This document shows positions 44,972 through 54,364 of a stretch of DNA of 64,000 nucleotides, piece by piece. The position numbers and the translations under genes were made by a program. The first letter of the stretch is position 1. The number at the start of each line of letters is the position of its first letter. Location: assembly GCA_039621445.1 (NCBI GenBank), contig CP154954.1:32016012-32080011 (forward strand), written 5' to 3'. The notes beneath the pieces were generated by a model. It was not told the origin of the DNA, made no database searches, and saw only the letters and a list, made by a program, of their open reading frames with translations. The DNA is from Euglena gracilis (taxonomy: Eukaryota; Euglenida; Euglenophyceae; Euglenales).

Positions 44972-45471
44972 TCTCTTTTCCTCCCATTCCCAAACCCACA
45001 GATCGCATCCCTGAGCCTGTCCTTCAACAACATCTGGTCAAATGAGGGGTACATTGTTACAAAATACACCGTAGTTGCCATTGCGCCCCGTTTGGCCACA
45101 TCTGTGACTTCAAAGCGCAACGGCTGTGCCACCTCCCCGACCGATTCAACAAACCAGCATGCCTTGGCCAACCCTTTCCTGCGGTTGTGGGCGTCCTTGC
45201 TTCGGAGTGAATGCATCACTTGTGTGTGCACACCCACCAACTCCTTGCCGGCGCCTGCAATGGACCCTTCTGGCTCTGTGTTTTCCTTTCGTTTTTCCTC
45301 CTCCTTGTCTTTTCTCACACCGCTTATCCACTGCAGGTTCCTTTTGGCAGATTTCCAGATTCCATAAATGTGTGCCTGTTGGGCTGCAGCCCTCTCTTTT
45401 CGAGGAAATCCCAATGCCTTTGGGTCAGGGCTTGTGGGTCTTCCTTGTCCACCTGAAAGGTGTGCCCCCAC
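44845..45471 (-). pseudogene. Reverse transcriptase fingers/palm with motif A
   Basis: Contains IYGIWKSAKRNLQWISG, then CWFVESVGEVAQPL, which corresponds to the RFIVS..GS.T.PL segment of Penelope RTs. Motif A follows as TTVYFVTMYPSF near 45070-45040. The position expected to hold the first catalytic Asp is Tyr (TAT, 45066-45064), one base from GAT. After FGNG the frame is lost and coding resumes in 43901-44971. A charged insertion (RKDKEEEKRKENTEPEG) sits between the two finger motifs. The first 20 residues are out of frame with the preceding fragment. Confidence 0.6.
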
Positions 45472-45686
45472 ATATATCTGTACGTGTACATGGCCACCCC
45501 AACATGCGGTGCCCAGTCTTCCTTCAGAAACACCAAATGCTCTTGGATGGCCCGGATTTCTTTCTGGCCCATGTCTCCTGTGGGGAACATGGCGTTGTCA
45601 GAGCCTGTGAGCTTCTCCTTCACTCTCTGGATGATTGACAATTTCCAGGCTTCAAAATCTATAGGGTCTCCTCCCCTTTTCATCAT
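45324..45686 (-). pseudogene. Reverse transcriptase N-terminal fingers
   Basis: After an acidic/basic helix (EAWKLSIIQRVKEKL), QEHLVFLKEDWAPHVGVAMYTYRYM corresponds to the first RT finger strand pair of Penelope-like elements (usually FVxxPADKAxNxIxxVCKxYY). The frame then continues to LTQRHWDFLEKRGLQPNRHTF and ends. It overlaps the neighbouring fragments at both ends, with a frame change on each side. Confidence 0.5.
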
Positions 45687-45843
45687 TTACTGGATACAGC
45701 CCCTTTCCTAACTCCTGCAGCAAGGTCTCAGCCCTGTGTTCCAGCTTGTAGGCTTGCCCCTTGATCAACAACCCATTTACAAGCGGACTGTTGAACTTCC
45801 TGACATCTGCGGTGCCGATATGTCCTTTCCACACATCTTCCAC
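45652..45843 (-). pseudogene. Retroelement linker fragment
   Basis: A short open minus frame (about 60 codons) continues the coding path from the linker at 45777-46472, with VRKFNSPLVNGLLIKG and LEHRAETLLQELGKG. It is called only because it bridges two stronger fragments without a gap. Confidence 0.35.
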
Positions 45844-46472
45844 CCGTGGATGAAGGATATGACAGAAACTTTTGGGGTCTTTCTCACCGTTGATGTTTTC
45901 CCAGTTAAGAGTTCGGCTCTCTGTTTCGCGGTGAGGTCCTCATCTTCAAGCGCAGTGTAATTCAGCAACCAGCTGCCAATGGGTGGAACTTTGCGTTCGC
46001 ACACCCAAATGCGTTCTGCTGCTGTTCGGTCTGGGTGCAACTTGCAAACCTGCAATTCCCGGATCACTTTCCTCACCTCTGGTGCGTTCCATCCTTTGTG
46101 GGTGATTAGCAATTTCACAAAATCTCCTTTGGGCTTCTTCTTGAGCTCCTTGTGTCGCTTGAGCTCCTCCCGCACCAAACGCTCCAGAAAAGAGGTGATG
46201 GCGTCACAAATATCCGTCACCCACTGTTTCGCATCTGCCAGTCCTCTTTCCGACTTGCTGTACCACTCTCGGTGAAAATTTTCTCGGTGGGTGTTCCAAT
46301 CCGCCTTTACACCACCTTTATGGTACCCGCCAGTGCTCCCCAGTTGAAGCCCCGCGGCCACCAGGTGCCCAGGAAAGATGCCCACCAGCCCTCTCGATGG
46401 GCAGCTTTCTTGTGAAACTGTTTGTGCCTTTCTCGGCGTCCTGGGAACCTCTCCACTGGCCAACAGATCCAT
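45777..46472 (-). pseudogene. Retroelement linker between GIY-YIG and RT
   Basis: The coding path shifts into this frame at about 46310, just after the conserved Gly-Phe-Asn of the nuclease. It then reads KADWNTHRENFHREWYSK, a long amphipathic helix (ITSFLERLVREELKRHKELKKK) and PEVRKVIRELQVCKLHPDR, followed by VCERKVPPIGSWLL. Composition is typical of real protein. Length (about 180 residues) fits the region that precedes RT in Penelope-like elements. No named domain beyond that. Confidence 0.5.
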
Positions 46473-47008
46473 TCAAAAGCACTGGAGCTGTTGCGCATCA
46501 TCATGCTGATGGGGTCAGTCTCCCGGTTTTGACACCCCCAATGTGTTTTCATGCGCTCTTGCGCACCATGGTGGGCCAGGCCCACGTACCCCTTCCCTGA
46601 AGGCAAATGGTGCATGTAATAGATCTCTGAGATTGTGCCAGAATCCCTTCCTTCCACAAATTGCGGGACATGGTGGGAGTCACCATCTGCCCACCACCGG
46701 TGCTGGATGGAGGCCACCTTGGTCTGGACTTCCTTCACGCTCCTTCCTTCCAGATTTTTTACCAGGCACGATGGACCCTCCAGTTGAAAATCTTGAAATC
46801 TTTCCCGGAAAAAAAATGTTTTTTGTCCAAGGGTATGGGAGTGCAATTCTTGGATGTCATGTCCTGAGAGTGCAGGACCCCACGGCTTGCGCGGGTGATC
46901 CCCCTTAGATGCACTTTCGCTTCTGTCTGGTTCAAGGCCTGGCGCTACATTCCGCTTCTGGCCCTTTCTTCGGAGCAACTCCCAATAATTGTCTGACCCC
47001 ATATTCAC
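46307..47008 (-). pseudogene. GIY-YIG endonuclease module of the retroelement
   Basis: GIY-YIG nucleases nick DNA, and in Penelope-like elements they are thought to start target-primed reverse transcription. Residues 127-224 hold the family landmarks in order: EIYYMHHLPSGKGYVGL (GIY...YIG, here IYY and YVG), ERMKTHW with the catalytic Arg at about 152, HREGWWASFLGTWWP with the metal-binding Glu at about 206, and GFNWG with the terminal Asn. The first 36 residues (MGSDNYWELLRRKGQKRN...) lie within the 5' long repeat and recur in copy 2 at 41119-41344, where the frame then diverges. All key residues are present. It is the best-preserved domain of the element, and it stands ahead of RT, unlike canonical Penelope. 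Confidence 0.75.
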
Positions 47009-47333
47009 TGGGACTTCAAACGTCCGTTTTGTGGTTTCCTGGCCCTTCCCCTCCCCCTTGAGCTTTTGGCTCCCCTTTCTTGCTGCTGCTGCTGCTGCTG
47101 CTTCTGTTGCTGCTCGATTTCGTTACAAAGAGGTGCTCGGGGTGGTAAGGGGTCTACTCCTCCACTGCGTGCCGGCGAGTACCGGTGTCACCTGCAGTGG
47201 ACCCTTTTTACCACCACGGCCCTCCGGGTCCCCCTGGGAAGGAAATACTTTCCGCTGCTGCTTGCTGGGATGCTGCTGCTGCTGCTGTTTCCCCGACCCT
47301 TTGGACCCCACCTGGGCTCTGTGCTCTTGGTGT
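46900..47333 (-). repeat. 5' long direct repeat of the retroelement, copy 3
   Basis: Same orientation and boundary motif as 41119-41547, differing at scattered positions. It contains the start of the GIY-YIG frame, a Gln/Ala-coding CTG tract and CACCACGGCCCTCC. Homology stops at 47333, where a GTACCCCCCCAGGAGGGGTAC palindrome intervenes. Confidence 0.8.
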
Positions 47334-47920
47334 ACCCCCCCAGGAGGGGTACTAAAATACACCCCAGGATGGCCAAGCAAAATTTTTTTCCTGTTCACGA
47401 GCTCGGCAATCGCAGATTTTTTTCGGGGGTTTTGACATCAGCAATGATCCTCCACCACCTGCTCCAGCCCGTGTGCAGCTTTGTTGATCGCCCACTCTGG
47501 GCGGAGGCGCGCCGGCAAAAGGCGGGGTCACCGGAGCAGTCGCCAAGGACCGTGGCCGTGGCTGTCGGACAGCGCGCCGGAGGAGGCGGGCCGGCCCGGC
47601 CGCTGGCCCGACACAGATCAAACCACAGCGCCAAATGCGCCGCCCCCCCCCCCCCCGCCCGTTGCCGCCCGGCTTCCACCCGCACCGTCGCCCCCGCAGG
47701 CCTCCGCTCTCCTCCGGTCCCTGGGCGCCTCCCTCATTGTTCCGCCGGGTTGGGAGGCGGGACTGCGTGGGGCCGTTGGACCCGGTCCGGGGGGTCGGCG
47801 ACCGGGGGAGCCGGGGAGGCCTCCGCAGGGCCGGGGGCGCTGGGGCACGAGGTGGGCAGCCCATCGGTTGTCTCTGGAGGGAGGGTCAGGGGAAGAAGAA
47901 ATGCATGCGGTTGCCCTGGG
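47334..47920. other. GC-rich unassigned region
   Basis: GC-rich from 47480 to 47890 with a C run at 47643-47657 and overlapping open frames on both strands, all Pro/Arg/Gly-rich. No domain recognised. Confidence 0.45.
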
Positions 47921-47924
47921 GGGC

Positions 47925-48085
47925 AGGGCTGTACGGGAAGGCCTGGGGGGGGGGTCAACTCCCGCCCACCGTGGGACCTGTTCAAAGAAAATTCCTTCAG
48001 CGCCAAGGCGCCAAAAGAAAAATTTGACCTAAAAATTGGCGCAACGGGAAATAAGGGAAGGCCTGATGGGAGGGACCCGCCCCCC
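47925..48085 (+). repeat. TACGGGAAGGCCTGG-type G-run repeat, copy 2
   Basis: GGGCTGTACGGGAAGGCCTGG, G run, GTCAACTCCC, CACCGTGGGACCTGTTCAAAGAAAATTCC, the GCGCCAAGGCGCC hairpin module, then AAATTTGACC and GGGAAGGCCTG. Matches 36840-37025 and 59720-59870 block by block. Confidence 0.65.
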
Positions 48086-48244
48086 ATACCACCAGGATGG
48101 GGGTGGGGAGGTGGTCGACCCCCACCCGACACACCCATCTGTTGCGGGGCATCCCGTACAGCCCAGCCTGGGAGTGACGTGTTTGTGTCGATGCATCGGG
48201 CGGAGGTCCCGGGACACCAGACATTGTGTGTGTTTTGCTGACAC

Positions 48245-48420
48245 AAGGGCAACCCCCTCACCCCTCCCTGTGCGGAGGGCCCGGGCCAACCTTAGGGGTG
48301 GCCAAATTTGTATGTTAAGAATTCTGGCGGTCATATGCAAAAGGCTAAAGGCCAACTTTGCTTTGAGGGGTGACAAATTTGCATGTAAGGAGGAGGGGGG
48401 TCAAGCGCCCGGGGGGTATT
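48245..48420. repeat. GGCCAACTTTAGG / CAAGCGCC foldback repeat, copy 1
   Basis: Blocks GGGCCAACCTTAGGGG, GCCAAATTTGTATGTTAAGAATT, AGGCCAACTTT, AATTTGCATGTAAGGAGGAGGGG and CAAGCGCCCGGGG recur in the same order at 58400-58590 and 60849-61085. The right end is followed by TA (48417-48418). Confidence 0.65.
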
Positions 48421-48429
48421 TGGTACTTT

Positions 48430-49515
48430 ATCCTGTGGATTGTTGAATGCGGTGGGATGGGAACTTCTAAAACGTAAAAGTCAGCCCCGTGTTTGAATGC
48501 TTGATCCCAAATTGATCCTCAGAGAAGTCGTGGAGAAACTTAATCCTAAGGTCGCAGAATAATTTCGACTCAACAAACCTCACAAATTTCCTGTTAAAAT
48601 TCCCTCCGACCCATTTTCCCCCTTCGTCAGGTACTTGTATTACTTGTACATGTATTTGGGAAGTCCCAAATTTTGTGCTGGTTTGTGATCATTTGTGGTT
48701 TTTTTGCGGCACGAATTTGTGGGAAACCCTGCACCCACCCACCTTTTGAAAACCTGGCCACCCTACCTCATCCCGCAGGGGGAGGGAATGCAAAATGGAC
48801 ATTTGGCGAGCGCGACGCCAAAAAAAAAAAAACGCTTGCAACGCGCAGGCGCAAAAACAGATGACGCCAAAAAAAAAAACGCAAAATAACGCAAAAAAAA
48901 GTTGCATATGTAAAATCCTTCAGGAGCTCCCCGGGATGTGCACTTTCTGCTGGAAAGGACTTAGAAAAATTTCCACCTCCACCAGGAAACTTTTATTTTG
49001 CATAAAAATATGCCGTTGTTGACAAAAAAAATGCAAAAATGGAAAAATTGGCAATTATTTGTCCCAGAAGAAAATTGGGGTCGAAAATGAAGATTTCTTG
49101 AAAGTCAAAATTTTCAAACAAAAAATAGGAAAATGGCCAAAAATAAAGCAAAAACTGTTGTACCCACGCCAACAGGGAAACTGACATCTGACAAACTGAC
49201 AAACTGATCAGCGAGTACAGAGGTCGGAAACAGGTCCCTGTGAAGACAGGGGACCAGAGGGCGATTTTCTGGGGGTCCGGGTCGAAGAAAATAAAAATTG
49301 GCATTCTTTTGACCCTGGCCGACACAAAAACTCTTAAAATATATTAATGGAAGACATGTCAGCAGATACAGCCTCCTATGATGACAGGTCAGCAGTAACA
49401 GACAGACAGTTTCCCAGGGGTGGACTGACCCTTTCTGAACAGTCCCTGTGAGGACCCCTGGGCCAGGGGTGCTGAAATGGCTGAAAGTTTGGGCAGGCTG
49501 GATGTCACCACCCCC
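48430..49515. other. Unassigned sequence, A-rich in part
   Basis: GACGCC-A-run units at 48810-48900. AGGACTTAGAAAAATTTCC at 48957 also occurs at 32104. GACAGTTTCCC/GGGAAACTGACA pairs (49175 and 49406) recall the element at 14822-15131. No gene. Confidence 0.45.
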
Positions 49516-49531
49516 CTTGGTGGCATTGATC

Positions 49532-49938
49532 AGGGGGGGGGGGGGAATGCGCTCGCCCGGCCTCGGAAAAAATGCGCAAAAATGTGCAAAAATGCGCAAA
49601 ATGCGCAGAAAAAATGCGCATTTTTGGAAAAAATGCGCAAAAATGTGCAAAATCCGAGAAAAAATGCGCAAAAATCACGAAAATGCAAAAATTACCCAAA
49701 AACATGGAAAAATGGCACCAAATTTGAAGAAATTATGTAGAATAATGAGGAAAATGTAAGTTTCAAAAAAAGTCGAAAATTTCAAATTTTTGCAAAAAAT
49801 TACAAAAATGGTCAAAAAATGCGAAAATTTTGGAAAATCACGAAAAAAATGTGCCAAAAAGCAAAAAAAATGCGCTGAAAAAAATGAAAAAAAAATGCGC
49901 AAAAAATGCGAAAAAATGCGAAACGCATCCCCCCCCCT
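49532..49938. mobile_element. AGGGG...CCCCT element with ATGCGCAAAAA arrays
   Basis: The ends A-G(13)-AATGCG and CGCAT-C(9)-T are inverted repeats. The 9-mer GCATTGATC flanks both (49523-49531 and 49939-49947), a clear target duplication. The interior is almost wholly (A)AAAATGCGC-type units of 10-12 bp, later fading to AAAATG units. A truncated sister lies at 31998. A 9-bp duplication fits Mutator-like elements; that class is inference. Lys/Phe-rich frames are artefacts. Confidence 0.85.
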
Positions 49939-49947
49939 GCATTGATC

Positions 49948-50215
49948 CTCCAACCCAGCCTGAACTGGGCATTGCAAGGAGAGACATGGAAACAAAAAGC
50001 GTGGAAATGGCAGACCGTTTGTGCGTCACGTGTGTTGGCATTCAGGCCATCATACGGTGCGCTTTTAACTGGAAGAAGCGGGCGGAATGTTCATGTGTCG
50101 CTGAAGGTTTTTCTACTTCCTCTGCCTGTGGGTCGAAATGAAAGCAGCTTGCGACGACGCCAGCAGCAGCATTCCCATTGAAGATACAAATACTGACCAC
50201 TTCCGCTTAGCCTCT
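49948..50215. other. Unassigned sequence
   Basis: No repeat or gene recognised. Confidence 0.45.
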
Positions 50216-50219
50216 GGGT

Positions 50220-50770
50220 GAGGGGGGGACTTTTTCCAGGCCTAAACCCGCCCACTTTTTTTCGAAAACGGACCCATGCACGGTCTCCCCCTGGAGGGGG
50301 CGCCCACCCACCCACCCAACCACCCAAAGCTCACCCAAACTTGGCTGAAAACACTCGAAAAAACGTTTTTTCCAGCCCAAGCTTCACACAGGTGGGACTG
50401 ACCCATGGCCAAGGTTCTTTTTACCTACCGTGGGGGGGGGAGGGAGTGCCTCGTGATATGGGGTGCCTGCCCATAGCAGGAACATCCCTCCCCCCCGAGG
50501 AGAGTCAGTTTTTCAGCCCCGGCACCTGCCAACCAAGCCAATTTTCGGTGGGTGTGCTAAAGCACGACCCACGCCCAAAACGCGACCTCCCCAGGGGGTC
50601 GATGCCCGAACCTCCTGCCTGCCCTTGTCACTCCCTGGGGGAGCAAACTTACCAAAAAAAAAGAAGCCTGCCCATGGAGCACACCGCCCCAACGACCTTC
50701 CCACCCACCCATTCGTGAAATCCCCCCAGAGGGGTCACGCAGGTGTTAAGTGAATATGGCCACGGATCAC
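50220..50770. repeat. CACCCA-rich foldback repeat, copy 2, with second dispersed block
   Basis: 50220-50350 and 50715-50765 match the repeat at 11500-11745 (CGCCCACTTTTTTTCGAAAA, a C/G palindrome with CACCCACCCA, and GGGTCACGCAGGTGTTAAGTG). Between them, 50405-50520 is a copy of the TTTTTACC...GGGTGCCT...CATAGCAGG block seen at 37555 and 59410. Confidence 0.55.
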
Positions 50771-50774
50771 AAGG

Positions 50775-51285
50775 AATTCGCCGCTGACCAGTTTGGTCTT
50801 CGTCATCAGCTATTTCCGTCTCCATCCGGAATGGCAACCTTGCGACAAAACTTGATTCTGGATGGTCCAGGAAAAGATACCGATCAAAGAGAAAAACATG
50901 CTTGCGGTGTGCCTTGAACTCGAGAGGCAGCTGCACCACGGTGTCCTGCTGTCACAGCAGGGGTCAGCGCAGGGCAACCACCTCTCATGGTCTCACAGGC
51001 AGAGGAGGGACAGCGCATCGCCACCCGTGGCCCACTAAGCAGTTGCTGGGCTCGTTACTAGCACATGGGGCTCATTAATGCAAACCATGGGAACGGGCGC
51101 TTTAAAAAATCCCACGTTATGTGCGGCGGACCAACCGGGGGGACAGAGTCTCAACCAGGCAGAATTCCCTTCTGAATAACTTTTGGGCCCCGGAGCATCG
51201 GAGACACCGAGGGTGCGCCCTCGCAGCACCTCTCTGGCAACGCCCTCCCTGGGTCTGCAAAACCATAAAGGGGTGTACACTGCCA
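50775..51285. other. Unassigned sequence
   Basis: No domain, tandem repeat or terminal inverted repeat recognised. Confidence 0.45.
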
Positions 51286-51295
51286 GCTGCCCCCC

Positions 51296-52544
51296 AGGCA
51301 TTATTATTTTTAAGGCGCCTTAAAAAAACCTTAAAAAACCTTAAAAAAATCACCCCGGGGAAGTTTTTCTTCCCTGTGATGGCCTTAAAAAACCTTAAAA
51401 TTATCCCTGAGAAAAATTTTTCTTGCACCAAACAAATAATGGTATGTCTGAAACCCCGCATTAAGCCAGTCAATACAGAAGCGGTTGTGAACAAACAAAA
51501 CTGGATTGGTTGCCAAGGTTTCTGGCATAGTTCGGTTGGCCTCGGTTCACCAAAGGCTGTGACACACGGCCAGAAAAAGCAAAACTTGTAACCACGTCTT
51601 TCTTGATTTGAATTACTTGAGACATTCTTAGAGGAGTCAACCCAAATTGCTCAAAAGTGCAATTGCAGCAAAAGTTGCATGAACCACAAAAAATGCCGAT
51701 TGGGACAATTTACTACGCTGGAGCAGTTTCCCACACTTGCCACAGCATTTCAAGAAGCAAAACAGCGCGTTCTCCAATTGAGCGGTGATTCCGCGAATTT
51801 TTCCCACTTTCTTGCCCAAGCACACTAAAGTTTTGATCCCCGCACTTATGTGCAGCAGTTGGAAGAAATTTCTCGTTTGGAGCAGAAATCTTGCCATGTG
51901 GAGAAATTCCTGCTGAATTTGCAAGCTTTCACACCTGGAATCTCGAATAGAATGGAATCGCAAATAGGATTGAGAATTTGCAACAACAGTGACAAAATGA
52001 CACAGTGGATATCCGAACCGCAATCGCGGATTTGCAGACCCGCAATGCGGCAACCCGTGCAACCACACCGGATAGCCTCATGAACACCGAGAAAATAATC
52101 AAACTTTTTCATGTGAGCAATACCAAACGCGTGCCCATGCAGTGTGCCGCCATACACGTTGCTCAACACCTTGTTGCATGGGATACAGAGTGGGTCACCT
52201 CGAAACTCGAAACTGGAAACCATCCATTTTTTTTCATTGCAATTACTTTAAATTTCTGACCCTATTCAGGACATTTGCTTGCCTGTTGACAACAACTGTC
52301 CCTCATGGACCGCCCCTGATCCCCATAATTCGCCCGAGGCTTCTTCCTTGGGCGTTCTGAAACCACAGAGGAGCCTGAAGCCATCGGACCATCTTCGGGA
52401 TCTGACATTTTAGCTGAGGAAAAAAATGCCTTAAAAAACCTTAAAATTTTTTTAAAATCCTCAAAAAACCTTAAAAAACCTTAAAAAACCTTAAAAAAAG
52501 CCTTACAAAAATTTGAGAAATTTCGCCTTAAAAAAATAATGCCT
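51296..52544 (+). mobile_element. 1.25 kb inverted-repeat element with CCTTAAAAAA arrays and coding relic
   Basis: The left end AGGCATTATT, A/T run, TTAAGGCG is matched by the right end CGCCTTAAAAAAATAATGCCT (52524-52544). GCTGCCCCCC precedes and GCTCCCCCCC follows (51286-51295 and 52545-52554), a probable 10-bp target duplication with one mismatch. Arrays of the 10-mer CCTTAAAAAA lie just inside both ends (51316-51346 and 52459-52499). The interior holds a broken reading frame. Similar CCTTAAAA repeats occur at 57925-57990 without recognisable ends. Confidence 0.75.
51607..52259 (+). pseudogene. Cys-rich, coiled-coil coding relic inside the CCTTAAAAAA element
   Basis: A plus frame open from 51607 has one in-frame stop (TAA, 51826-51828) and then continues to 52083; the next 85 codons lie in another frame (52005-52259). 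It begins FELLETFLEEST, then CNCSKSC and KKC in a C-x-C-x3-C-x5-C pattern (51658-51696) that resembles half of a CXC-type zinc-binding motif. There follows a helical, Gln/Leu-rich stretch (TAFQEAKQRVLQL), then TYVQQLEEISRLEQKS and TAIADLQTRNAATRA. The composition is clearly protein-like and the damage is light. It may be an accessory protein or a transposase N-terminus of this element; no DDE catalytic region is visible. I cannot name the family. Confidence 0.5.
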
Positions 52545-52559
52545 GCTCCCCCCCCCATG

Positions 52560-52775
52560 TTCGGAAGACGAACGTTGGGCCAGAGAACAGCGAAGGTGCA
52601 ACAAAGCCCCAAAACAATTGGAGGATTTCAAGCAGTTCTAAAGTGATTCCATCGAGTCGACTTTGCCAAGCTTCTTTCTGACCCCACCCCCTAGTCCTTG
52701 ACCCAACAAAATACGGGGAAAATGCAGTTGACACGGGGGGCACAGTGCCAAGTACAAGGGGGTATACAATAAACA
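52560..52775. repeat. TTGACACGG-type foldback fragment
   Basis: GCAGTTGACACGG, G run, GGCACAGTGCCAAGTACAAGGGGG then TATA (52725-52770) is the right half of the family seen at 21075 and 27728. The left half is obscured. Confidence 0.5.
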
Positions 52776-52779
52776 GAAG

Positions 52780-53640
52780 AAAAATTGTCGACTTTGGTCA
52801 AACCTAAAACCATGATTAAGACCAATGGTGTGGGTATTCTGTTGCCAAAATATGTTTATTTTTTCGCATATTCCAGCAATGCTCTCCGGCCATTGGCCTT
52901 GGCGTTGAGCTTCTTCAACCCCCACCCAAAAACATTAAGCTCACATTTTCAAAACGCCCCTGAAAAGGCGTCAGCAAAAACAAGGATAGCAAAAAAAAAA
53001 CACAGGTTGTGTAAACCAATGACCAGTAAAACCATCCTCTTTGAGCAATTTCATCTCGTTGGAAAAAAATTTTGGTGCTGTTGTTGGGATTTGTTGGGAT
53101 TTGTTGGGATTTGTCGCTGGAGGTTATTGACCAGCACCACCCCACCACCGACCCAGGCAGCGAGCCGCAGGGTTGGGCACGAACGGCGGAGAGCAGCGCA
53201 GGGGAGGGAGGCTGGCGATGACAGCGGCGAGGTGGGGTGAAGTCCCTCCCTCCCGGTCCAACGCCGCGCAGGGGCACGCACAAAGTCGCCGTCGCCCGTG
53301 GCCCGCTTCGCACACAGATGGAAAAGCAACCCTAGGTTGATGTAGCAGTGGGTGAAATGACGCCTGCCTTCAAATGAAACCCTGACCACTATAAACACTC
53401 CAAGCGCCAAAACCTGAGGTGCATGACAAGTTCCATTGCATTCCAGGCATTCCAGGGGTTCCATCGGTTGGAGGAGGGTGCTCTGACCTCTTTGACCCAG
53501 AACTGGGACATGGCCGTGCTCCCGAGTACCGGGGTCAGGCTAATGTAATGGCGAGAGTGGCTCCGGGGGAGGGGGGCTTCCAACCGGAACCAACATTTTC
53601 TGTACCATCCTCATCAAACGGCATGAAATAAGAGTCTCGA
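52780..53640. other. Unassigned sequence with an 11-bp minisatellite
   Basis: GGGATTTGTT units repeat at 53084-53115. GC-rich from 53125 to 53310 with open frames on both strands, without a recognisable domain. Confidence 0.5.
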
Positions 53641-53649
53641 AACCTCGCT

Positions 53650-54120
53650 GTTGGTCACAAAATTATGAAGCCACCAGCTGAACACAAAGCCCAAATCGAG
53701 AAAGAGTCCTATTTGGGTTGGATCTGACAGAGATCCGGGGCTGTCACAAAAGCTACTTCTACGCAGAGCTCAGTCTTTTTTAAAAATCTAAATTAAAAAA
53801 AACTAAAAAAAGGGGGGGGGAAGGCAGAAAACGAGATGCTTGGAGGCAGTGCCCCAAAAAGACAAATTTCCCCATGCAACCTCCCGAAAATTTCTTCAAT
53901 TTTTTCTTCAAAAAATGGCAGAGAAAAACTTTCTTTTCACTATGCAAAAAAAATTATGCAAAAAATGCAAGTTTTCAATTCTTCTCCCCTCGCTTCCAAA
54001 AGTGCAAATGTGGAAGCTTGCATCCATCTTAAGCGGCCGGGTTCGGTCTGAAGAAGGGTTTCTTCTTTAGAATGGCAAATTTTCTATTTTTACGAAATCC
54101 CTGGGACCCTGAACCCTGAC
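53650..54120 (+). repeat. Dispersed repeat, copy related to 24361-24560
   Basis: The blocks TTGGTCACAAAATTATG (53650), GCGGCCGGGTTCG (54034) and TTTTTACGAAATCCCTGGGACCCTG (54087) occur in the same order as at 24.4 kb, with an insert of about 350 bp between the first and second. Confidence 0.55.
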
Positions 54121-54364
54121 ACATGGAAAAAAAATTATGAACTGTTGCAACCCTGTATTGAAGGGGTGTAACTCCAGGTTGTCTTGCATGCATGCTGCTT
54201 ACCGAGTGAGGCGAGGAGGGCCGAGGGTGAGACTGGTGCTCTTGTATGCCAAACTGGTGGGAAGTACACACCCGCCGTTATTACAATTGGTACTGGTGCT
54301 GACGCGGTGCCTCAACTGGCCAGGGCACAAGTAGCAATATTACATCACACACTACATACTGCGT

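Larger units (their letters stand above)
41119..47333 (-). mobile_element. Decayed Penelope-like composite retroelement with pseudo-LTRs
   Basis: Direct repeats at 41119-41547 and 46900-47333 enclose minus-strand coding remains. In order they encode GIY-YIG nuclease (about 46630-46337), linker, RT (about 45620-44300), candidate CCCH finger (44146-44093), OTU protease (44015-43610), J domain (43359-43204) and an Arg/Glu-rich tail with a degenerate J-like repeat. At least six frame changes separate the pieces. The GIY-YIG placed before RT is the permuted order described for Naiad/Chlamys-type Penelope-like elements. The RT shows the Penelope signature after the palm (GQFIRAQRLCS, then RRGYFRHEL). 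The 5' repeat is cut at 47333 by sequence beginning with a GTACCCC...GGGGTAC palindrome, so the element may once have extended further. Confidence 0.75.

Noticed and set aside
47066-48241. Plus-strand frame of 391 codons, the longest in the window
   Set aside because: It begins antisense to the retroelement repeat (a Cys-rich translation of CTG repeats) and continues through GC-rich and G-run repeats. No domain and no consistent composition.
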